Shown here: piece after piece, positions 8,299-17,400 of the stretch
Layout: each line of letters opens with the position of its first letter
How positions within the stretch are numbered: position 1 is the first letter of the stretch
Assembly: GCA_029237825.1 (NCBI GenBank)
Contig: JAQZBQ010000011.1
Span: 42,362 to 106,361 of the forward strand
Direction of reading: 5' to 3'
From: Bacteroidota bacterium
GTDB lineage: Bacteria > Bacteroidota > Bacteroidia > B-17B0 > Aurantibacillaceae
DNA: 64,000 bases
Program-made: the position numbers and the translations under genes
The notes under the pieces: generated by a model
What the model was told of the DNA's origin: nothing
The model's input: the letters and a program-made list of their open reading frames with translations, nothing else
Databases searched by the model: none

Positions 8299-11200
8299 TT
8301 AATTTAACTTTTCTATAGAAATAAGGGTAGATACCAATTCATCCACTTCAACAGAATTTGCTGTGGCCGAGGACAAATTTTGTACCACTTGAAGGTCTCC
8401 TGTTAGAGTTTCGGCGCAAATATACTTTAAATTATTCTGAATGGCGGTATCAAGGGCATCATTTTGTTGTATTTTAACCAAAATACGGTCAGTTACATCC
8501 AGCCCACTGTCTTTTCTGAGATTTTGAATCCTGTTAACCAATTCCCTTGCCAGTCCTTCTTCCTTAAGCGATTCTGTAAGTGTCACATCCAAAGCTACTG
8601 TTATTTGTCCGCTATTAGCCACTTTCCATCCCGGAATATCTACCGGGATAATTTCCACATCTTCTGCATCAAGTACTATTTCCTCACCTTCTACATTCAG
8701 CTTAAAAATCCCTGTTTTTTCTATACCTTCAATTATTAATGGGCCATGATCGTTGGCATACGCCTGAACTGCCTTCATATGCTTACCGCATTTTTTACCA
8801 AGGGTTTTGAAATTTAATTTTAGGTTCTTGACAATATGCGCTTCCTCTTCCGTTACAAATTCAAGGTCTTTTACATTCACCTCTGCAAGAATAATATCCT
8901 TTACTGCCTCTACATGCGACCGGAATTCTGAGTCAAGAACGGGAATACGGATTTTTTGCAACGGTTGACGTACCCGGAGGTTTTCTTTTTTCCGGATAGA
9001 TAAAATCATCGAAGAAATTTTCTGAGCCATTTCCATCCGCTTTTCCAGATTTACATCAATCACACTGGTGTTTACTTTTGGATAATTGGTTAAATGTACC
9101 GAGTTGATATCACCCGACACATCATTCAAATTTTGGTACAACCAGTCAGAGAAAAATGGGGCGATCGGGCTCATCAATTGCGATAATGTGTTCAAACATT
9201 CGAACAGCGTCTCGTAAGCAGCCTTCTTATCATCACTCATATCGCCTTTCCAGAAACGGCGGCGCGACAAACGGATATACCAGTTACTCAAATGCTCATC
9301 CACAAATTCTTCGATGTAACGCGCCGATTTATGCGGCTCAAACGCTTCATACTGCTCTGTAACATCTTTTACTAACGAATTTAATTTAGACAAAATCCAA
9401 CGGTCAAGCTCCGAACGGTTACTAACGTTTACCGTATTGCTTAAATCAACTACAAATCCATCTACATTTGCGTATAAAGCAAAGAATCCATAAGTATTAT
9501 AAAGCGTGCCAAATAATTTACGTTGCACTTCTCCAATTCCTTCTACGTCAAATTTTAAATTATCCCAGGGTGCAGCATTTGCAATCATATACCAGCGAGT
9601 AGCATCAGCACCATATTTTTCAATAGTTTCAAAAGGATCAACCGCATTCCCCAAACGCTTACTCATTTTATTTCCATTTTTATCTAACACTAATCCGTTA
9701 GATACTACATTTTTATATGCTACCGAATCAAAATTCATAGTTGCAATAGCGTGAAGTGTAAAAAACCACCCGCGGGTTTGATCCACACCTTCAGCAATAA
9801 AATCAGCCGGATAATACTTTTTATTGTCAATTAATTCTTTGTTCTCAAACGGGTAATGAACCTGCGCATAAGGCATAGCGCCAGAATCGAACCACACATC
9901 TATCAAATCAGGTTCACGGAATAATTTTTTCCCGTTCTTCTCTAAAACAATATTATCAGCGTATGGTTTATGTAAATCAAAGGTGTCGTAGTTCTCTACC
10001 GTAAAGTTTCCTGGCACAAATTTTCCTAATGGGTTTTCTGTTATGAAACCTTTTGCAATCGAATTCTCAATTTCTTTCTTCAATTCTTCAGCGCTTCCAA
10101 TCACAATTTGTTCTGCCTTATCCTCGCTTGTCCAGATAGGAATTGGAATTCCCCAGAAGCGTGAGCGTGATAAGTTCCAGTCATTTAAATTTTCAAGCCA
10201 GTTTCCAAAACGGCCAGTTCCGGTAGCCTCCGGCTTCCAGTTAATGGTTTTATTCAATTCAATCATTCGGTCTTTAGCAGCCGTTGATTTAATAAACCAT
10301 GAATCCAATGGATAATACAAAACCGGTTTGTCAGTTCTCCAGCAATGAGGATAACTGTGTTCGTAAGTCTCTTTCTTAAAAAGCTTTCCTTCTTCCTGTA
10401 GTTTTAATACAATTCGTTCATCTACGCTTAAATACGCTTTTAACTCTTTAATTTTCCCCGAAGATTCTAAAACATGCTTTTGTTTTTCAAACTCAACTTG
10501 CTTTTCTGAATCTGTGTAATATGCTTCCTTTACATATTCTTCTCCGAATAAAAAAGTTCCGTCCTTTATTTCCGGAAGAAACCTGCCACGTTTATCAACC
10601 AGGGTTAATGAACCAATTCCGTTTTGTTTCGCAACCCTAAAGTCATCCGCACCAAAGCTAGGCGCAATGTGAACAATACCTGTACCATCAGTCGTTGTAA
10701 CAAAATCTCCAACTATTACTTTAAAGGCATCGCCATCTGTTGGTTGCGCAAAAGGTAAGAGTTGTTCATAGGAAATCCCTGCTAAATCTGCACCCTTACA
10801 ATTGGCTAAGATTTTAAATGGGACATTTTTATCTCCTGGCTTGTAGTCGTCGAAAGACAATGCAACATTCTTCTCAGGGAAATATTTCCCTACAAGATCC
10901 TTTGCTAAAATAACGGTCTGACGATTGCCTCCAAAGGGATTAAATGTTTCAACGAAAAGGTAGTCAATATCTTTTCCTACAGCGAGGGCAGTATTGGAAG
11001 GTAGTGTCCATGGTGTGGTTGTCCACGCAAGGAAGTAAACATCGCCTTTTATATCTGTTTTTAGCTCCGTATTATTTTTTACTTTAAATTGCGCAACCGC
11101 AGTCCTATCTTTCACATCACGGTAACAACCCGGTTGGTTTAACTCGTGAGAAGACAAGCCGGTTCCTGCCGCCGGAGAATAAGGCTGAATGGTAAACCCT

Positions 11201-11739
11201 TTATACAGTAAATCTTTTTTTGATAAATTCTGCAGCAACCACCAAACACTTTCAATGTATTTATTATCGTAGGTAATATATGGATTCTTCATATCAACCC
11301 AATACCCCATTTTAGCCGTTACATCTTCCCATTTATCGGTGTACTTCATCACCTCCTTGCGGCAGGCTTTGTTGTAATCTTCAACGGAAATAAATTTCGG
11401 ACTGGATGTATTTCCAATATCTTCTTTCGTGATGCCCAGTGTTTTTTCAACACCAAGCTCAATGGGTAACCCATGGGTATCCCACCCTGCTTTTCGCTTT
11501 ACTTGAAAGCCCTGTAACGTTTTGTACCTGCAAAAAATATCCTTTATCGTACGCGCCATCACGTGATGAATTCCGGGCATTCCATTTGCACTCGGTGGTC
11601 CTTCGTAAAACACCCAGGGCGTTTTTCCTTCGCGGGTAGAAATGGATTTCCCAAAGGTGTCTTTGTCTTTCCAGTAATTTAAAATGTCTTTGCTTATCTG
11701 CGATAAATTAAGCTGATTGTATGTAGGGTACTTTTTCAT
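8299..11739 (-). CDS. ileS: Isoleucyl-tRNA synthetase
   Basis: A 1146-residue class I synthetase that charges tRNA-Ile. The HIGH-type signature appears as PPSANGMPGIHH near residue 50, followed by GWDTHGLPIELGVEK; the connective editing domain includes LAWTTTPWTLPSNTA, and the KMSKS loop is GNKMSKRLGN near residue 690. The anticodon-binding domain follows (DRWILSKLNSLV to ARYIEEFVDEHLSNWYIRLSRRRFW), then a C-terminal extension. Length and motifs fit the Bacteroidota form. It is the first gene of ileS, dksA-like; a -7 box lies about 95 bp upstream. Confidence 0.97.
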   Translation of the reverse strand: MKKYPTYNQLNLSQISKDILNYWKDKDTFGKSISTREGKTPWVFYEGPPSANGMPGIHHVMARTIKDIFCRYKTLQGFQVKRKAGWDTHGLPIELGVEKTLGITKEDIGNTSSPKFISVEDYNKACRKEVMKYTDKWEDVTAKMGYWVDMKNPYITYDNKYIESVWWLLQNLSKKDLLYKGFTIQPYSPAAGTGLSSHELNQPGCYRDVKDRTAVAQFKVKNNTELKTDIKGDVYFLAWTTTPWTLPSNTALAVGKDIDYLFVETFNPFGGNRQTVILAKDLVGKYFPEKNVALSFDDYKPGDKNVPFKILANCKGADLAGISYEQLLPFAQPTDGDAFKVIVGDFVTTTDGTGIVHIAPSFGADDFRVAKQNGIGSLTLVDKRGRFLPEIKDGTFLFGEEYVKEAYYTDSEKQVEFEKQKHVLESSGKIKELKAYLSVDERIVLKLQEEGKLFKKETYEHSYPHCWRTDKPVLYYPLDSWFIKSTAAKDRMIELNKTINWKPEATGTGRFGNWLENLNDWNLSRSRFWGIPIPIWTSEDKAEQIVIGSAEELKKEIENSIAKGFITENPLGKFVPGNFTVENYDTFDLHKPYADNIVLEKNGKKLFREPDLIDVWFDSGAMPYAQVHYPFENKELIDNKKYYPADFIAEGVDQTRGWFFTLHAIATMNFDSVAYKNVVSNGLVLDKNGNKMSKRLGNAVDPFETIEKYGADATRWYMIANAAPWDNLKFDVEGIGEVQRKLFGTLYNTYGFFALYANVDGFVVDLSNTVNVSNRSELDRWILSKLNSLVKDVTEQYEAFEPHKSARYIEEFVDEHLSNWYIRLSRRRFWKGDMSDDKKAAYETLFECLNTLSQLMSPIAPFFSDWLYQNLNDVSGDINSVHLTNYPKVNTSVIDVNLEKRMEMAQKISSMILSIRKKENLRVRQPLQKIRIPVLDSEFRSHVEAVKDIILAEVNVKDLEFVTEEEAHIVKNLKLNFKTLGKKCGKHMKAVQAYANDHGPLIIEGIEKTGIFKLNVEGEEIVLDAEDVEIIPVDIPGWKVANSGQITVALDVTLTESLKEEGLARELVNRIQNLRKDSGLDVTDRILVKIQQNDALDTAIQNNLKYICAETLTGDLQVVQNLSSATANSVEVDELVSTLISIEKLN

Positions 11740-11834
11740 TTGTTACTTGAGTATGAATGGTGAGCGTTGGGCGACAAGTGAAATCAGGCATTCAGCACAG
11801 ATTCCTTATCACACAATTAAGGGTAGCGAATGTA

Positions 11835-11842
11835 CAAAAATA
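11835..11842 (-). promoter_or_regulatory. Probable ileS -7 box
   Basis: The minus strand reads TATTTTTG here, a full TAnnTTTG match, leaving a leader of about 85 nt before the ileS ATG at 11739. A TTTG lies only about 15 bp further upstream, shorter than the usual -33 spacing. I see no T-box-like structure in the leader. Confidence 0.4.
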
Positions 11843-11887
11843 TGGTTTAAGAACAAAGGATAGAAATCGCCTGGATAGGAGAGGGCT

Positions 11888-12253
11888 TTAATGCAATTTA
11901 CCCATTTGCTTCATCTTGTTCTCAAATGAATAGGCTATGGTTTGAGCCCGCTGAATAGCCATTTGCGCTTTTTCACCTTCAAACAAACTATTAACGGTGT
12001 TTTCAAAGGTTTTTAGCCAGATGGTAAAATGCTCCGGCTTTAACGGCAGGTTCACATGTTTATCAAAGACATTGGTTGTGTATCCTTCCTTATCCAGCAA
12101 TACAAATTCCCAAAATGCAACCATGTGTGGCATATGCTTCTCAAAATCAACATTCGCGAAAATGGGCTTAATTTGTTCATTCAATAATAAGTTTGAGTAG
12201 AATGTCCTAACCATCAATTCGGCATCTTCAGAAGTTGTAATGTCTTTCTTCAT
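11888..12253 (-). CDS. Group III truncated haemoglobin
   Basis: A 121-residue small globin. The pattern LMVRTFYSNLLLNEQIKPIF, then FEKHMPHMVAFWEFVLLDKEGY, then LPLKPEHFTIWLKTFENTVNSLFEG is that of group III (HbP) truncated globins, with the proximal His in the PLKPEHF segment region and the Trp in the FTIWL helix. Such proteins bind O2 or NO in the cytoplasm, and their role is usually inferred as protection or redox. It stands alone between ileS and the methyltransferase gene, with a short ~70-bp space on the methyltransferase side. Confidence 0.85.
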   Translation of the reverse strand: MKKDITTSEDAELMVRTFYSNLLLNEQIKPIFANVDFEKHMPHMVAFWEFVLLDKEGYTTNVFDKHVNLPLKPEHFTIWLKTFENTVNSLFEGEKAQMAIQRAQTIAYSFENKMKQMGKLH

Positions 12254-12323
12254 TAGGTAAAAATGGACTTCCTACGCGATTCCTCCAAATTAAAGGCGAA
12301 TGTTATAACTAAAATAGACGTAG

Positions 12324-13391
12324 CTATTTTTTCTTGCAAATCTGGATTGTATGACTGATTCCAACGTTATCAATCTGTTCTATTACCTTAAATCCGGCTT
12401 TATCAATCAATTTATTAAAAACAGCGCTGTCATACATTTGACTATTCCCGTTAGCAATATTGGTGAAATAAAGCGAAGTCATTTGTAAACTAAACGCACC
12501 AGGCTCAAACTTCTGTCTATCCCAGAAAGTTTCCATGATATATATATTCCCGTTGTCGGAAATGGCTTCATGACACCGTTTTAGAATACTCACAATTTCA
12601 TCTTCACTGAAACAGTCTAAAAACTGGCTCATCCAAATGGTATCCGCTCCTTTAGGAAAGCGCTGTGAATCATCTAAAATATTTATCGGATGATAATTTA
12701 CCCTGTCACCAAACCCGGTTTTGGCAATATTCTCCTTTGCCATAGCCAGTTGGCCCGGCAGATCAAGCATGGTCATTTTTACGTCAGGGTCATAACTCAG
12801 GCATTTCATCGTAAATTTCCCTGTATTCCCGCCAATGTCAAGAATATGCTTGGGCTTATGCGTAAATAACTGTTTCAGTGCCTGATCAAAAGATCCATCT
12901 GAATAGTAATGGTCAAAGTTGAACCAGCTATCCTGTATGTGCTTAGGCAAGTGTGCTAACCCTTCATATACCGTTGGCCAGTCTCCCAAAGTCTTCAATC
13001 CTGTTGGTTTTCCTTCTTTAATACTATCACTGAGGGTAAACATTCCCTGGTAACACACATCGTGCGTAAAATCCATATTTACCCGGGTCATGCGATCGTT
13101 TAAAATAAATAAGCCTGTTTTTGTAATGGAATAGTTATCCCCGTTTTTAATAACCAATCCTATCCCTAAACCGGCTTCAAGAAGTACCCTAACACCATAT
13201 TCGGTTAAATTAAGTTTTGGATATAATTCGGCAAGAGTTACACCTTTTTCACCCGATGATTCAACCATAGCAAGGATGCCTAAGTCTCTTAATGACTTGG
13301 TAGCCTGAAAAACAATCGGTGCAAATGCTATAAACTGAGCGTTGGAAATTGCTTCAAAAGCCGACGTAGTATCCTTATTAAAAAAATTCAT
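12324..13391 (-). CDS. SAM-dependent O-methyltransferase (pigment cluster type)
   Basis: 355 residues. The N-terminal ~100 residues form a winged-helix dimerisation domain (AMVESSGEKGVTLAELYPKLNLTEYGVRVLLEAGL), followed by the SAM-binding HILDIGGNTGKFTMKCL near residue 180 and TIWMSQFLDCFSEDEIVSILKRCH, as in the plant-like O-methyltransferase fold. Methyltransferases of this type occur in flexirubin and aryl-polyene clusters, where they modify the aryl head. It is divergent from the ammonia-lyase gene (149 bp apart), consistent with one pathway, though the actual substrate is inferred. Confidence 0.78.
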   Translation of the reverse strand: MNFFNKDTTSAFEAISNAQFIAFAPIVFQATKSLRDLGILAMVESSGEKGVTLAELYPKLNLTEYGVRVLLEAGLGIGLVIKNGDNYSITKTGLFILNDRMTRVNMDFTHDVCYQGMFTLSDSIKEGKPTGLKTLGDWPTVYEGLAHLPKHIQDSWFNFDHYYSDGSFDQALKQLFTHKPKHILDIGGNTGKFTMKCLSYDPDVKMTMLDLPGQLAMAKENIAKTGFGDRVNYHPINILDDSQRFPKGADTIWMSQFLDCFSEDEIVSILKRCHEAISDNGNIYIMETFWDRQKFEPGAFSLQMTSLYFTNIANGNSQMYDSAVFNKLIDKAGFKVIEQIDNVGISHTIQICKKK

Positions 13392-13540
13392 GGTTTAATT
13401 AAAGTAAATAGTAAAATGTATAAGCGCACCAAAATAAGGAAAGATCATTTAATTTTTTCCTTTTATTTCTTAATAAATTAAAAATACCCGTCCCCCGGGA
13501 TAGAAAAATGTTTGTAATATTGTAAATTGCACCCACAAAT

Positions 13541-15079
13541 ATGGTAAAGATAGGAGATAAGAAAATATCGGCGGATGATTTCTACAAAGTTTTAATTAGT
13601 AATCTGGAGCTTCAGTTAGATGAAGAAGCCCTTCGAAAAGTATATCGCAGTCATTATTTTTTAAAAGAATTTACGCGTGAAAAATTGATTTATGGCATTA
13701 ATACTGGATTTGGTCCGATGGCGCAATACCGTATTAACCACGATGACCAGATGAAGTTACAATATAACCTCATACGGAGTCATTGCTCAGGTGCGGGGAA
13801 TCCCATTCCTGAAATTGATTGCAAAGCCGTTATGTTAGCCCGGCTTAATACACTGATGCAGGGCTTTGCGGGAATTCATCCGGATGCTTTGATTTTAATC
13901 AAAGACCTGATTAACAAAAACATATCACCGGTAATTTATGAACATGGTGGCCTTGGCGCAAGTGGGGATTTGGTGCAACTTGCCCACCTGGCATTAACCT
14001 TAATCGGAGAAGGCGAGGTGTATTATAATGGCACCATTACATCTACGGCTGAAGCATTTAAGAAAGAGAACATTACGCCCATGGAGATTCACATTCGTGA
14101 AGGCCTTGCTTTAATGAATGGAACATCGGCGATGAGTGGCATCGGCATGTTGAATGTGATTTATGCTGAAAATCTGATGAACTGGAGTTTATTAGCTTCA
14201 GCAACCATCATGGAACTCGTTCAGAGTTTCGACGACCACTACTCTACTCCATTGAATGAAGTTAAACACCATTACGGGCAAAACCGCGTAGCCAGTGCTT
14301 TACAGGAAACACTGAAAGATAGTAAACTTGTTAAAAGCCGCGAAGAACACCATTACAATCAAAAGGTTGAAGTAGATGTTTTAGTGGAGAAAATGCAGGA
14401 ATATTACTCCATCCGTTGCGTTCCTCAAATTGTAGGGCCGATTGTGGATACAGTAAATTATGCGAAAGAGGTACTCATCAACGAAATCAATTCAGCTAAC
14501 GATAACCCAATTGTTGATTGGGAGCGTAAAAATGTTTACCATGGCGGAAATTTCCATGGAGATTATGTAGCCCTCGAAATGGATAAATTGAAAATATCTA
14601 TCACAAAATTATCCATGCTTGCTGAACGTCAATTGAATTTCTTGCTCAACAACAAGCTCAATAACATTTTGCCGCCGTTTGTGAACCACGGTGTATTAGG
14701 ATTGAACCTGGGCATGCAGGGCGTGCAGTTTACTGCAACATCCACAACAGCCGAAAATCAAACCTTATCCAATCCGATGTATGTTCACAGTATTCCGAGT
14801 AACAACGATAACCAGGATATTGTCAGCATGGGTGCCAACGCCTCGTTGATCTGCAAGAAGGTAATCATGAACAGTTACGAAGTTCTTGCCATTGAGTGGA
14901 TGACTATCCTACAAGCAATTGATTACTTAAAAATGCAGGATAAATTGTCATCCAAATCAAAAGAAGCCTATAAAAAATTACGCGCGATATTTCCTTGTTT
15001 TGTGGAAGACAGCACCAAATACAAAGATGTGAAAGCGGTTCGAGATTATATATTTTATAACCACATAGAGATTTTATAA
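13541..15079 (+). CDS. Aromatic amino acid ammonia-lyase, probably tyrosine ammonia-lyase
   Basis: 512 residues of the HAL/PAL/TAL family. Tyr51 lies in YGINTGFGPM, the MIO-forming triad ASG is at 140-142 within GGLGASGDL, and NDNPIVDWERKNVYHGGNFHGD carries the conserved Asn/Arg region. The selectivity segment reads NLIRSHCSG (Ser80-His81). From memory the sequence tracks closely with the Flavobacterium johnsoniae enzyme of the flexirubin cluster, a tyrosine ammonia-lyase giving p-coumarate; I could not align it here. The ketoreductase ATG directly follows its stop codon, so the two are translationally coupled. Confidence 0.88.
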   Translation: MVKIGDKKISADDFYKVLISNLELQLDEEALRKVYRSHYFLKEFTREKLIYGINTGFGPMAQYRINHDDQMKLQYNLIRSHCSGAGNPIPEIDCKAVMLARLNTLMQGFAGIHPDALILIKDLINKNISPVIYEHGGLGASGDLVQLAHLALTLIGEGEVYYNGTITSTAEAFKKENITPMEIHIREGLALMNGTSAMSGIGMLNVIYAENLMNWSLLASATIMELVQSFDDHYSTPLNEVKHHYGQNRVASALQETLKDSKLVKSREEHHYNQKVEVDVLVEKMQEYYSIRCVPQIVGPIVDTVNYAKEVLINEINSANDNPIVDWERKNVYHGGNFHGDYVALEMDKLKISITKLSMLAERQLNFLLNNKLNNILPPFVNHGVLGLNLGMQGVQFTATSTTAENQTLSNPMYVHSIPSNNDNQDIVSMGANASLICKKVIMNSYEVLAIEWMTILQAIDYLKMQDKLSSKSKEAYKKLRAIFPCFVEDSTKYKDVKAVRDYIFYNHIEIL

Positions 15080-15808
15080 ATGGAATATGCACTGGTAACA
15101 GGCGGTAGCCGGGGAATTGGAAAAGCAATTTGTTTGCGTTTAGCCGACATGGGCTATAACATCATATTAAATTACACATCAAATGATGCCGAGGCAAATA
15201 AAACAAAAGATTTGCTCACTGCAAAAGGAGTAGATGTTATATTGATGAAATTTGATGTGAGTAGTACGGAAGAATGCGACGCTCACATTGAAAAATGGAT
15301 TAACGAAAACAAAGATAAAACCATATCCGTGTTAGTGAATAATGCAGGGATTCGTAAAGATAACATCATGGTATTTATTCAGCCGGAAGATTGGAAGCGT
15401 GTGATTGACATTACAGTTGATGGGTTTTACAATGTAACACGTCACGTGGTAAAAAGCATGTTGAATAAACGTAAAGGCCGTGTGGTGAATATTGTTTCGT
15501 TATCCGGTTTAAAAGGCCTGCCAGGACAAACCAGTTACTCTGCTGCCAAGGGCGCGGTAATTGCTGCAACCAAAGCCCTTGCACAGGAAGTTGGTAAGCG
15601 GGGAATCACTGTTAATGCAGTAGCTCCCGGATTTATTAAAACGGATATGACCGAAGATATTAAAGAAGAGGATTATAAATTCATGATTCCAATGAATCGC
15701 TTTGGTGAAGCAGAAGAAGTTTCTGGAGTAGTTGCTTTCTTAGTAGGAAAAGACTCCAGTTACGTTACAGGACAGGTTATATCAGTTAACGGAGGATTAT
15801 ATAGTTAG
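15080..15808 (+). CDS. 3-oxoacyl-ACP reductase, FabG-like SDR
   Basis: A 242-residue short-chain dehydrogenase/reductase. The NADPH motif GGSRGIGKA is at residues 8-16, NNAG at 87-90, and the catalytic Ser, Tyr153 and Lys157 (SYSAAKGA) follow. C-terminal VTGQVISVNGG is the FabG end. It should reduce the beta-keto group during polyene chain growth on ACP. Its position, abutting the ammonia-lyase and 5 bp from the ketosynthase, points to pigment synthesis rather than primary fatty acid synthesis. Confidence 0.88.
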   Translation: MEYALVTGGSRGIGKAICLRLADMGYNIILNYTSNDAEANKTKDLLTAKGVDVILMKFDVSSTEECDAHIEKWINENKDKTISVLVNNAGIRKDNIMVFIQPEDWKRVIDITVDGFYNVTRHVVKSMLNKRKGRVVNIVSLSGLKGLPGQTSYSAAKGAVIAATKALAQEVGKRGITVNAVAPGFIKTDMTEDIKEEDYKFMIPMNRFGEAEEVSGVVAFLVGKDSSYVTGQVISVNGGLYS

Positions 15809-15813
15809 TAAAA

Positions 15814-17031
15814 ATGAATAGAGTAGTTATCACAGGAATTGGTGCCTGGTCGTGTTTAGGGAAAAATGTAGAGGAGGTAAAAAATTCTTTGTTTACAGGT
15901 AAATCCGGGATCGGTTTTGAACAAATCCGTAAAGACATGGGATATCGTTCGGCATTAACAGGAATTGTAGAAACTCCGGTTTTAAAGGGATTGCTCGATC
16001 GCCGTGCGCGCGTGAGCATGGGCCAACCCGCCGAATTTGCCTACATGGCTACTTCCGAAGCCTTAAAAATGGCAAAAATGGAACCTGACTGGATCGCAAA
16101 CCAGGAGGTGGGTATCATTTATGGCAATGATAGCGTAGCGCAATCAACCATGGAAGCAATTGATACCGTTCGCGCAAAGAAAGACACCATGCTTGTTGGT
16201 TCCGGAGCAACATTCCAATCAATGAACTCCACAGTAACTATGAACCTTTCTACCATCTACAAGTTGAAAGGAATTAATTTCACACTGGCCGCTGCCTGTG
16301 CAAGTGGTTCACATTCTATTGGAATGGGCTATTTATTGATCCGTACTGGCCTGCAAAAGCAGGTAATTTGCGGAGGCGCCCAGGAAGTTAACCCTTACAC
16401 GTTTGGAAGTTTTGACGGGTTGAGTGCTTTTTCCATTCGTGAAAATGAACCCACTAAAGCTTCACGTCCGTTCGACCGCGACCGCGATGGGTTAATTCCA
16501 AGTGGTGGTGCGGCAACTGTCATCCTCGAAAGTCTTGAATCAGCTCAGGCGCGTGGGGCCACTATCTTAGCAGAAGTAATAGGCTACGGATTTTCCAGCA
16601 ACGGAGATCACATTAGTAATTCGAGCGTCGACGGGCAGGTTAGATCCTTGGAAATGTCACTAAAAGATGCCAAGTTAGATGCTAAGGATATTGATTACAT
16701 CAACGCTCACGCAACTTCTACGCCGGGTGGTGACCGCGTAGAGGCCAAAGCCATTGACCAGGTTTTTGGAGGAAAAACTCCGGTGAGTTCCACCAAGTCC
16801 ATGACCGGCCATGAATGCTGGATGGCAGGCGCAAGCGAAATTGTTTACTGTACCCTGATGATGCAGAATGGATTTATTGCACCTAACATTAATTTTGAAA
16901 ATCCGGATGAAGATACGCAAAAAATAAACGTTATTGCTGAGACCAAACAAACCCCGTTAAATATTGTTTTATCTAACTCTTTTGGCTTTGGCGGTACTAA
17001 TTCTACTTTGATAATCAAAAAATTTTCCTAA
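15814..17031 (+). CDS. Beta-ketoacyl-ACP synthase, FabF/FabB-like
   Basis: 405 residues of the thiolase-fold ketosynthase II family. The nucleophile is Cys162 in LAAACASGSHSIG; the two His are in INAHATSTPGGD and SMTGHECWMAG, and the C-terminal SNSFGFGGTN is intact, so all three catalytic residues are present. It would condense malonyl-ACP onto an aryl-acyl chain. A partner chain-length factor, often adjacent in aryl-polyene clusters, is not in this window. The gene sits 5 bp after the ketoreductase. Confidence 0.9.
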   Translation: MNRVVITGIGAWSCLGKNVEEVKNSLFTGKSGIGFEQIRKDMGYRSALTGIVETPVLKGLLDRRARVSMGQPAEFAYMATSEALKMAKMEPDWIANQEVGIIYGNDSVAQSTMEAIDTVRAKKDTMLVGSGATFQSMNSTVTMNLSTIYKLKGINFTLAAACASGSHSIGMGYLLIRTGLQKQVICGGAQEVNPYTFGSFDGLSAFSIRENEPTKASRPFDRDRDGLIPSGGAATVILESLESAQARGATILAEVIGYGFSSNGDHISNSSVDGQVRSLEMSLKDAKLDAKDIDYINAHATSTPGGDRVEAKAIDQVFGGKTPVSSTKSMTGHECWMAGASEIVYCTLMMQNGFIAPNINFENPDEDTQKINVIAETKQTPLNIVLSNSFGFGGTNSTLIIKKFS

Positions 17032-17036
17032 TTTTG
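17007..17036 (+). promoter_or_regulatory. Internal promoter for the acyl carrier protein gene
   Basis: TTTG at 17007-17010 and TAATTTTG at 17029-17036 form a -33/-7 pair with 18 bp between, close to the Bacteroidota consensus. The -7 box overlaps the ketosynthase stop codon and lies 31 bp before the ACP start, so ACP may be transcribed on its own as well as from the upstream operon. Confidence 0.6.
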
Positions 17037-17067
17037 TAATAAATAATTAACCAGTAAGATTAGGGAA

Positions 17068-17325
17068 ATGACACAAGAAGAAATTATAAAAACCGTTAAT
17101 GGGTTTTTAGTTGAAGAGTTTGAAGTTGATGAATCAAAAATTACACCGGATGCTAATTTACGCGATACTTTAGAGTTAGACAGCTTGGATTATGTGGATT
17201 TGGTTGTTGTAATTGAAAGTCATTTTGGTTTTAAGGTTGTTGGAGAAGATTTTATTAATATTCATACATTCCAGGATTTTTACACGTACTGTTTTAATAA
17301 AGTTCAGGAAAAAGCAGTTGCTTAA
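17068..17325 (+). CDS. Acyl carrier protein
   Basis: An 85-residue acidic protein with the phosphopantetheine site LELDSLDYVDLVV, Ser39 being the attachment residue. It carries the growing chain for the neighbouring ketosynthase and ketoreductase. It has its own promoter upstream and a strong hairpin directly downstream. The DSLDYVD motif and VIESHFGFKVV resemble the dedicated ACPs of aryl-polyene clusters more than the housekeeping AcpP with DSLDTVE, which favours a pathway-specific role. Confidence 0.9.
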   Translation: MTQEEIIKTVNGFLVEEFEVDESKITPDANLRDTLELDSLDYVDLVVVIESHFGFKVVGEDFINIHTFQDFYTYCFNKVQEKAVA

Positions 17326-17347
17326 TTTCTTGGGCAATTGAGATTTT

Positions 17348-17380
17348 AAAAAAACAAAACACCATGTGTTTTGTTTTTTT
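17348..17380 (+). terminator. Perfect 15-bp terminator hairpin after the ACP gene
   Basis: Arms 17348-17362 and 17366-17380 are exact inverted repeats around a CAT loop, with A-tract and T-tract on either side, so it can act in both directions. It lies 22 bp after the ACP stop and 20 bp before the acyltransferase start. Confidence 0.85.
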
Positions 17381-17400
17381 ATTTAAGACATAATCTGTTC

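Noticed and set aside
7789..8307. 172-residue open frame on the + strand, rich in Ala, Phe and Leu
   Set aside because: It is the antisense of the Lys/Ala-rich tail of the DksA-like gene; the repeated codons keep it open by composition.
17371..17400. TTG start for the acyltransferase
   Set aside because: Falls in the stem of the perfect terminator; ATG 17401 fits the family N-terminus.
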